In this document: positions 59,010-64,000 of the stretch, piece after piece
Layout of the letters: the number at the start of each line of letters is the position of its first letter
How positions within the stretch are numbered: the stretch's first letter is position 1
Assembly (NCBI RefSeq): GCF_003986975.1
Contig: NZ_PIPO01000003.1
Span: forward strand, 494,817 to 558,816
From: Aliidiomarina soli
GTDB lineage: Bacteria > Pseudomonadota > Gammaproteobacteria > Enterobacterales > Alteromonadaceae
Direction: 5' to 3'
Length of the DNA: 64,000 nt
Program-made: the position numbers and the translations under genes
Notes under the pieces: generated by a model
The model's database searches: none
What the model was told of the DNA's origin: nothing
What the model saw: the letters and a program-made list of their open reading frames with translations, nothing else

Positions 59010-59028
59010 GACAATCATTCTCATTATC
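59010..59028 (+). promoter_or_regulatory. Fur box in the TonB receptor promoter
   Basis: GACAATCATTCTCATTATC matches the classic 19-base Fur consensus at 15 positions. It overlaps a perfect -35 TTGACA (59008-59013) and spans the spacer to a -10-like TGTAAC at 59030-59035, so Fur-Fe would block RNA polymerase. Confidence 0.85.
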
Positions 59029-59069
59029 ATGTAACTTCACCGCCAGCTTAGAATAGACCTGGAGAACTT

Positions 59070-61160
59070 ATGTTACCTCACTTTTTATCTCGTCCCTCGA
59101 AAGTCGCGACTGCTGTTCTGTTAGCGACTCTCCCGTTAACTGCCGTAGCCGAAACTTCAGACGCAGCGGATCAGCCAAATGGTGAGCCTCGTGCTGTGAT
59201 GCCGACCATCGAAGTGATTCGGGTGTCAGGTTTTTACGCCCCTCATCGCTCAGACGAGACAGGTACGGTAGTTCTGATAGATCGTGAAGACATTGAACGC
59301 ATTCAGCCATTGTCGACTGAAGATATTCTGCGCCGTGTCCCTGGCATTAACGTGAAGAGTGAAGAAGAGACCTCCATCGTTGCCAACTTTGGTATTCGTG
59401 GCCTGTCTGCGAGCGAGTCGAAGTCGCTGGTGCTTGAAGACGGAGTGCCAGTGGCGCCAGGTTTGTTTATCGGTAATGACCGCTATTTTAATCCGCGTAT
59501 TCAGCGTATTGAGGGTGTTGAAATCCTCAAAGGTTCAGCGTCACTGCGCTACGGACCGTCAACTATTGGTGGGGTGGTTAACTACCAGACCCGAACACCG
59601 GATGACGGAGTTCAGGTGAGCGCCCGTGCCGGCTCGTTCAATATGCAGGAAATGACCGTCGAAGCGGGCAGCCGCACCACGTCAGGTGACGCCTACGCTG
59701 GTGTTGTTGCGACCCATTCCAGCAGCGACGGTTTCATGGACAAAGGGTATGACATGACCGACCTGATGTTTAAGTCAGGTGCAGTGCTTTCCCCGAATCA
59801 ACGGGTGGGTATGAAGTTTTCCTACCATGAAAACGATGCCAATATTTCCTATCGTGGCTTGTTGCTCGATGATTACCGTGCGGGTGAAACTTATAACCCT
59901 GCGCCAGACGATTATTACCTGACTGACCGGGTCGCCTTTGATGCCAATCACGAATTACTCTTGGGCAACAGTGCGAGCCTGAAAACACTGGTCTACTGGA
60001 GCGATGTTTCACGGGACTACTGGCGTTATGGAGTGGACTCAGATGCCTCAGATCTGGCCGGTCGCTGGGTCTACAATGATGACGTGACGGGTAACAACCG
60101 TTCGTTCGAACGTTTCGGCATCGAAACTCGCCTGCGTTTCGACGGTACCATTTTAAGCTTGCCTGCACAGAATGAACTGGGTCTTCGTTATATGAACGAA
60201 GAGTCTGATGACCGCCGCATTCGTGCGACCCGTGAGCAAGACCGCACTGGGCCAAATGACCGTCATCGGGTGGATTCTGCAGACAGCTATGCAGCCTATG
60301 CGCAAACCCGCATTGAGCTAAGTGACAGACTGGCTGTTACCCCTGGTATCCGGGTTGAATCGTACCAGCAGGAACGTTTAATTCTGACTGAGAACAATGC
60401 CACAGCCAAAACTACCAACACTGAGTATTTGCCAGGGGTTGGGGTTACCTTTGACGCCACTTCATCGGCGCAGGTCTACGGTGGTGTTTATCGCGCATTT
60501 TCACCGGCGACCAACGGCGTTGCACTGGACGGCCTGACCGATCAGGACCTGGACGGTGAACGTTCAAACAACTTTGAACTTGGTCTGCGTGGCACGCTGG
60601 AACAGCTTGATTATGAAGTTGCCGCTTTTTATATGGACTTCACCAATCAGGTCGTGACCGGTAACACCAATCCGAACTTGTCGCAGTCAAATGCAGGTGA
60701 AACCGAGCACTATGGTATTGAAGCTATGCTCGGCTACGATCTGGGTAGCGGTTTGCGCATTGACAGCAATGCAACCTGGGTTCCAACATCGGAATTTAAA
60801 TCAGGTGATTTCAGTGGTAACCGACTGCCTTATGCTCCAGAAGTCGTGGCGAACCTGGCTGTAAACTACAACTACAACAGCTTTGATGTCACCTTGAACA
60901 TGCATCATCGCGGCGAGCAATATGGTGACCCAACCAACCAGGTCGAATTGCCTGAGGGCGCGGGTGGCGGTATTTGGGGTGGTTTGATGCCAGCTTACAC
61001 TGTGTATGACTTCACCTCGCAATATACCGTGAATGACCAGCTTACCTTGTTTGGTTCAATTAAGAACCTGACTGACAAGCGTTATATCTCAGGCCTTCGC
61101 CAAGGTATTTACGTAGGTCCTGAACGTTCATTTGAATTGGGCCTTCGTTACAGCTTCTAA
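59070..61160 (+). CDS. FecA-like TonB-dependent siderophore receptor
   Basis: A 696-residue outer membrane receptor. A signal peptide ends near residue 28 (AVAE). The plug domain (about 55-170) shows EDILRRVPGINVKSEEE and GVEILKGSASLRYGPSTIGGVVNY. A 22-strand barrel ends in ELGLRYSF. The closest family is the FecA/iron-citrate type, although there is no N-terminal signalling domain and no fecIR-like pair nearby. Iron regulation is indicated by the Fur box upstream. The ligand is unknown. GGAG precedes the ATG, and a strong terminator follows. Confidence 0.92.
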   Translation: MLPHFLSRPSKVATAVLLATLPLTAVAETSDAADQPNGEPRAVMPTIEVIRVSGFYAPHRSDETGTVVLIDREDIERIQPLSTEDILRRVPGINVKSEEETSIVANFGIRGLSASESKSLVLEDGVPVAPGLFIGNDRYFNPRIQRIEGVEILKGSASLRYGPSTIGGVVNYQTRTPDDGVQVSARAGSFNMQEMTVEAGSRTTSGDAYAGVVATHSSSDGFMDKGYDMTDLMFKSGAVLSPNQRVGMKFSYHENDANISYRGLLLDDYRAGETYNPAPDDYYLTDRVAFDANHELLLGNSASLKTLVYWSDVSRDYWRYGVDSDASDLAGRWVYNDDVTGNNRSFERFGIETRLRFDGTILSLPAQNELGLRYMNEESDDRRIRATREQDRTGPNDRHRVDSADSYAAYAQTRIELSDRLAVTPGIRVESYQQERLILTENNATAKTTNTEYLPGVGVTFDATSSAQVYGGVYRAFSPATNGVALDGLTDQDLDGERSNNFELGLRGTLEQLDYEVAAFYMDFTNQVVTGNTNPNLSQSNAGETEHYGIEAMLGYDLGSGLRIDSNATWVPTSEFKSGDFSGNRLPYAPEVVANLAVNYNYNSFDVTLNMHHRGEQYGDPTNQVELPEGAGGGIWGGLMPAYTVYDFTSQYTVNDQLTLFGSIKNLTDKRYISGLRQGIYVGPERSFELGLRYSF

Positions 61161-61180
61161 GACCCCAATGACCAACCCGA

Positions 61181-61211
61181 AAAACGCCGCTTATATAAGC
61201 GGCGTTTTTTT
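61181..61211 (+). terminator. Rho-independent terminator of the TonB receptor
   Basis: A perfect 28-base self-complementary stretch centred between 61194 and 61195 (arm AAAACGCCGCTTAT), followed directly by a T run, 20 bases after the receptor stop. Confidence 0.93.
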
Positions 61212-61237
61212 GTTTAGAGAACAAAATGTTTAGGAGC

Positions 61238-61277
61238 AAAAAAAGCCGGGATACTAGCCTGTAAGTAGTATCCCGGC
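61238..61277 (-). terminator. Intrinsic terminator of the candidate small RNA
   Basis: Perfect 12-base-pair stem GCCGGGATACTA (61245-61256) with TAGTATCCCGGC (61266-61277) and a 9-base loop. The seven-base U run (61238-61244) lies on the minus-strand side only, which fixes its direction; no gene on the minus strand explains it. Confidence 0.9.
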
Positions 61278-61350
61278 AAACTTCCCGCACGTTGAGTGCG
61301 CCCTTCATTTATGTGAGCAGGCTCCAGGGAGAGTACTGGGCTGCGAACAC
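61238..61350 (-). ncRNA. Candidate Fur-repressed small RNA (RyhB-like in layout)
   Basis: On the minus strand a promoter (-35 TTGATT at 61380-61385, 17-base spacer, -10 TATCGT at 61357-61362) is overlapped by a Fur box. The predicted transcript starts near 61350 and ends about 113 nt later at a 12-base-pair intrinsic terminator with seven Us. No open frame is evident. It can form a 5' stem-loop (about 61319-61347) and a small central hairpin (61289-61303). The loop-side string TGCTCACAT (61311-61319) also occurs, as I recall, in the conserved core of enterobacterial RyhB. The U-rich terminator tail is typical of Hfq-dependent sRNAs. Identity as a RyhB homologue is inference. Confidence 0.65.
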
Positions 61351-61372
61351 ATGACTACGATAACTCACTCAC

Positions 61373-61393
61373 AAATGATAATCAATATCATTT
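61373..61393 (-). promoter_or_regulatory. Fur box upstream of the candidate small RNA
   Basis: AAATGATA and TATCATTT are perfect 8-base inverted arms around ATCAA. The inner TGATAATCAATATCA fits the 7-1-7 Fur consensus at 14 of 15 positions. It covers the -35 of the minus-strand promoter. It is also 141 bases upstream of the M28 peptidase start and could affect that gene. Confidence 0.85.
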
Positions 61394-61533
61394 GCATCTT
61401 TATTTTGCTTTCTTGTCTGAACAAGGAGTGGCTTAAACTCAGTCACCCTTGTGTTGGTCGCATCAACTGATCATTGTTACGCCTTTATGCGTTAAGCTGG
61501 CAGGCGAAAATAAGAAATCAGAGAGGAATCAGC

Positions 61534-62922
61534 ATGAAAAAAACAGCAACCATGAAGGCCGTGGCGGTATTGCTTAGTGCCACCGCCGCGGTGAGTCTAA
61601 ATGCGCAGGCGGACGTCACTTATGCAGATCAGGAAAAACTGCATGAGATCGCAACCGCGCCATCGGCCGAACGTATCGAGCAGGACATCGAAACCTTAGT
61701 CAGCTTTGGCACCCGCCATACACTGTCCGAAACCGAGTCAGATACCCAGGGAATCGGCGCGGCCCGGCGCTGGATTTTCGAAGAGTTTGAGCGTATTTCA
61801 GAAGCATGCGGAGGCTGTCTCGAAGTCTATTACAGCCGTGATGTAATATCGGACACCCCCCGCATTGAAGACCCTGCAGAGGTGGTCAGTGTGGTCGCGA
61901 TTCAGCGCGGAACGACGGATCCGGACCGCTACGTGATGATGTCCGGTGATATTGATTCGCGTGCCAGTGACGTTATGGATTCTACCTCAGACGCACCGGG
62001 CGCAAACGACAATGCATCAGGCGTCGCTGGCACCCTGGAAGCGGCACGTGTGCTTAGCCAGCACCAGTTTAATGGCTCTATTGTCTATGCTGCACTGGCA
62101 GGCGAAGAGCAGGGCCTGTTTGGTGGCCAGATCCTGGCGCAACAGGCAAAAGACGACGGCTGGCTGCTTCATGCGGTGCTTAACAACGACATGATCGGCA
62201 ACATTTCGGGTATTAACGGGGTCACCGACAATACTACAGCGCGTGTATTTGCTGAGGGCACACGCATGAACGAAACGGCAGAAGAAGCGCGGATGCGCCG
62301 CTTTACCGGCGGGGAAGTAGACTCCCCAAGTCGTAATCTGGCCCGTTACATTGACTGGATTGCGGACCGCTACATTCCTAATCTCGACACCATGGTGGTT
62401 TATCGCCTGGATCGTTTCGGCCGCGGCGGACATCACCGCCCGTTTAATGACTTAGGCTACCCGGGTGTGCGGATTATGGAGACCAACGAGCATTATGATC
62501 GCCAGCACCAGGATTTGCGCAACGAAGACGGCCGTCATTTTGGTGATACCATCGAGTACGTTGACTTCGAGTATGCAGCCAAACTCACCGCATTGAATGC
62601 AGTCACGCTGGCCAGCATGGCCTGGGCGCCGGCACCACCGACGGGCGTCGAAATTTCAGGCGCAGTCAGCGCCAACACCACGCTGAAATGGGACCAGCCT
62701 CGCTCCGCAGAGGACGCTAACATCAAGGGCTATAAGATTTACTGGCGCTACACAGACCAGCCACAGTGGCAGTTCAGCCGTGAAGTAGGCAAGGTGACTG
62801 AATTCACACTAGAGAACGTGGTCATTGATAATTACTTCTTTGGCGTTGCCAGCGTCAACAACGAAGGCATCGAAAGTCCGGTGGTATTTCCGGGCGCTGC
62901 CGGTACCTTCGAAATCGACTAG
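61534..62922 (+). CDS. Exported M28 family metallopeptidase with C-terminal Fn3-like domain
   Basis: A 462-residue secreted peptidase with a signal peptide ending near residue 26 (AQA). The M28 fold has di-zinc-type residues: D139/D141 in SGDIDSR (the position of the usual GHxDS), D159 in GANDNASG, E191/E192 in AGEEQG, Asp in NNDMIGN, and His in NEHYDRQHQ. The His-to-Asp change at the first position is notable. Residues about 370-462 form a fibronectin type III-like domain (KGYKIYWRY). It probably acts as an aminopeptidase. GAGAGGAA precedes the ATG chosen at 61534. Confidence 0.88.
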   Translation: MKKTATMKAVAVLLSATAAVSLNAQADVTYADQEKLHEIATAPSAERIEQDIETLVSFGTRHTLSETESDTQGIGAARRWIFEEFERISEACGGCLEVYYSRDVISDTPRIEDPAEVVSVVAIQRGTTDPDRYVMMSGDIDSRASDVMDSTSDAPGANDNASGVAGTLEAARVLSQHQFNGSIVYAALAGEEQGLFGGQILAQQAKDDGWLLHAVLNNDMIGNISGINGVTDNTTARVFAEGTRMNETAEEARMRRFTGGEVDSPSRNLARYIDWIADRYIPNLDTMVVYRLDRFGRGGHHRPFNDLGYPGVRIMETNEHYDRQHQDLRNEDGRHFGDTIEYVDFEYAAKLTALNAVTLASMAWAPAPPTGVEISGAVSANTTLKWDQPRSAEDANIKGYKIYWRYTDQPQWQFSREVGKVTEFTLENVVIDNYFFGVASVNNEGIESPVVFPGAAGTFEID

Positions 62923-63268
62923 GACAGTCAGGCAGGAGCAGGCGCAATTGCCTGCTCCCGCTAATGACCAATGATACCGCGGTAGATATTCAATTAGCCG
63001 CGCTGAGTGCACGTTTTGTCATTGCAGTCAGAATTTATCTTTAGTAAGGTCAATAACATACTAATAACGTGCGCCAGGGATATCAGGCATAGCGACACAG
63101 CAAAACGAGCACGCTCAGTTTGTTTTCCAAGGGAAAGAGCCTCCTCACAGTATAACCTTCGCTATATCAACCACCTGACTCGCTACCTGCTCGTAAACCC
63201 GGGCTGCAAAGTGTGCGTGCTCAATATACAAATGTTAGAGCAAAAAAGTAATGAGGCAATAGCGAGTA
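62923..63268. other. Intergenic region at the edge of the accessory segment
   Basis: A 346-base gap. A hairpin at 62935-62958 (9-base-pair stem GGAGCAGGC/GCCTGCTCC, loop GCAATT) follows the M28 stop and may end that transcript, although it lacks a T run. Beyond it I see no convincing gene; an open frame at 63007 lacks a ribosome binding site and normal composition. GTTAGAG at 63234-63240 resembles an integron recombination core (GTTRRRY) and could mark the left edge of the cassette. Confidence 0.5.
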
Positions 63269-63712
63269 ATGGAAATACCAACTCTAGTATTGGAATACAT
63301 TAAAACACTTATATGGCCGCTATTGATTCTGTTCGCCTTAGTTTACTTTAAAGGCACCATTGAATCGTTGCTCGAAAAGTTAGTTGAGATAAATGTTGGT
63401 GGCGAGAAGGGATTCGCGCTTAAGCTTAGAGCGGCCCAGAAAATCGCGCATGATCTGAGCTCCATAGAAGCCGAGACGCCTTTAGTGCCAGAGGAATCGA
63501 ATATTATTCTTTCCTTGCCTGACGAAGCATTTCTTTATCTAAGCTCACTAGCTAAGAAACCGGTTAAATCGATATATTACCCAGCCTCAGGAGGAGAGCT
63601 TCGAAGCTTACACGCTTTAGCTGACTATGGTGTAATGAAACAAAAAAGCATGTCCGAATTTGAGCTTACTGAAATAGGTCAAACACTGGTGTCTAGCCTA
63701 GAAAAGCTCTAA
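63269..63712 (+). CDS. Small membrane-anchored protein with winged-helix-like C-terminus, in an integron-type cassette
   Basis: A 147-residue protein, not recognised. One hydrophobic segment (about residues 9-26, IKTLIWPLLILFALVYF) is followed by a short amphipathic stretch, a linker, and a C-terminal domain of about 65 residues. That domain's pattern (DEAFLYLSSLAKKP, GELRSLHALADYGVMKQ, FELTEIGQTLVSSL) resembles a winged helix, with ELTEIGQ as the wing-helix boundary. Its stop codon lies inside the first bases of an attC-like site, the usual arrangement of an integron gene cassette. Base composition is more AT-rich than the neighbours. Cassettes often carry stress or defence functions, but nothing here proves one. 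Confidence 0.65.
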   Translation: MEIPTLVLEYIKTLIWPLLILFALVYFKGTIESLLEKLVEINVGGEKGFALKLRAAQKIAHDLSSIEAETPLVPEESNIILSLPDEAFLYLSSLAKKPVKSIYYPASGGELRSLHALADYGVMKQKSMSEFELTEIGQTLVSSLEKL

Positions 63713-63780
63713 CAAAAACATTAACTACGCGCCTTCGGTGCCGGACGCTCGTACCTCGCGCCGGTTATGTTGGCGTTATG
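63707..63780 (+). repeat. attC-like integron recombination site
   Basis: Begins TCTAACAAAAACATTAAC at the stop codon of the preceding gene and ends GTTATGTTGGCGTTATG. The outer arms TAAC (63710-63713) and GTTA (63775-63778) pair. The inner AACATTAAC and GTTATGTT pair imperfectly, and the centre holds further GC-rich complementary blocks (GCGCC, CCTTCGG). Total length is about 70 bases. This matches the layout of attC (59-be) sites, including the start overlapping a stop codon. No integrase or second attC site is in the window. Confidence 0.7.
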
Positions 63781-64000
63781 TTCCCGAGTTACCCACAAAC
63801 AGTAGACACCTTCTATAGTTAGGTAGCCCCTAGCAGGAGGTGTTTCATGACCAAGAAACGGCAGGCATATACCGAGGAATTTCGTAGGGAAGCAGTACGC
63901 CGAGCGGATCAGCCCGGCAACACGGCAGCATCCGTCGCCAAAGAATTGGGATTGCATCCCGGTCAGATCTACAACTGGCGGCGACAGTTCACCCGGCTTT
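63781..64000 (+). mobile_element. Left end of an IS3 family insertion sequence
   Basis: Inferred from the OrfA start at 63847. The element's left edge is between the attC-like site (ending 63780) and the OrfA ribosome binding site. The sequence around 63800-63830 (GTAGACACC, GTTAGGTAG) may hold the inverted repeat, but without the right end this cannot be checked. Confidence 0.6.
63847..64000 (+). CDS. IS3 family transposase OrfA, truncated by window end
   Basis: Starts at ATG 63847 after AGGAGGTG and runs open past the end of the window; 51 codons are visible. The product begins MTKKRQAYTEEFRREAVRRA and continues with ASVAKELGLHPGQIYNWRRQF, the helix-turn-helix of IS3/IS911-type OrfA proteins. 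The right part, OrfB with the DDE integrase domain, would lie beyond 64000. The left terminal inverted repeat could not be fixed; it should lie between 63781 and 63830. Confidence 0.82.
   Translation, partial: MTKKRQAYTEEFRREAVRRADQPGNTAASVAKELGLHPGQIYNWRRQFTRL

Noticed and set aside
62935..62958. Hairpin after the M28 peptidase as a strong terminator
   Set aside because: The stem is good but no T run follows on either strand; mentioned only in the intergenic note.
63007..63303. 98-codon open frame before the cassette gene
   Set aside because: No Shine-Dalgarno sequence, odd composition, overlaps the start of the better-supported gene at 63269, and resembles no known family.
63721..63957. 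78-codon minus-strand open frame at the right end
   Set aside because: Runs across the attC-like palindrome and antisense to the IS3 OrfA start; not credible as a gene.

Overview
The window looks like chromosomal backbone of a marine-type gammaproteobacterium of the Alteromonadales, most like Idiomarinaceae (Idiomarina, Pseudidiomarina or Aliidiomarina). This rests on protein families recognised from memory, not on a database search: a monomeric NADP isocitrate dehydrogenase, DUF6436, DUF3010, DUF3083 and DUF938 proteins, a FecA-like receptor, an AcnD/PrpF methylcitrate pathway and a MinCDE set. I saw no rRNA, tRNA, CRISPR array or prophage.

Layout. 1-13.9 kb: MgtC-like protein, two DUF6436 paralogues about 8 kb apart, a CynX-type transporter, a three-repeat PPC-like exported protein, a GAF histidine kinase, pgi-mltC, a chemoreceptor, a QEGLA-motif metallopeptidase-like protein and an exported EEP-fold hydrolase. 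13.9-20.7 kb: five minus-strand genes, TetR regulator, AidB-like acyl-CoA dehydrogenase, AMP-forming acyl-CoA ligase, a CoA-transferase/GNAT fusion, and an HDAC-family deacetylase. 20.7-33.4 kb: trxC, prolyl oligopeptidase, DUF726 hydrolase, lipid kinase, icd, two unknown membrane proteins, AI-2E exporter, iron alcohol dehydrogenase and small conserved proteins. 33.6-41.6 kb: porin plus mini binding protein, MscK-type channel, DUF3083, glyoxalase I and a phosphodiesterase lipoprotein. 41.7-48.5 kb: the propionate catabolism operon gntR-prpB-prpC-acnD-prpF with two matching palindromic operators. 48.5-58.9 kb: SDR, TetR, a CpxRA-like two-component pair, minCDE, an esterase lipoprotein, a Na/Pi cotransporter and dbpA. 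59-62.9 kb: a Fur-box TonB receptor, a probable Fur-controlled small RNA on the minus strand, and an M28 peptidase. 63.2 kb to the end: an accessory edge with a lone gene carrying an integron attC-like site, followed by the start of an IS3-type element.

The three observations I rate highest are these. (1) Minus strand 61238-61350: a Fur box overlapping a promoter, about 113 nt without a gene, and a strong intrinsic terminator, the architecture of RyhB-class iron-sparing sRNAs. (2) 13852-18252: an acyl-CoA ligase with a PxxxxGK acetylation-type motif, next to a GNAT acetyltransferase and an AcuC-type deacetylase, suggesting a locally encoded reversible lysine acylation switch. (3) 63269-63780: a small membrane-anchored protein encoded as a single integron-type cassette, with an IS3 element directly after it.

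Start sites were moved from the longest reading frame where a ribosome binding site, signal peptide or neighbour overlap argued for it.
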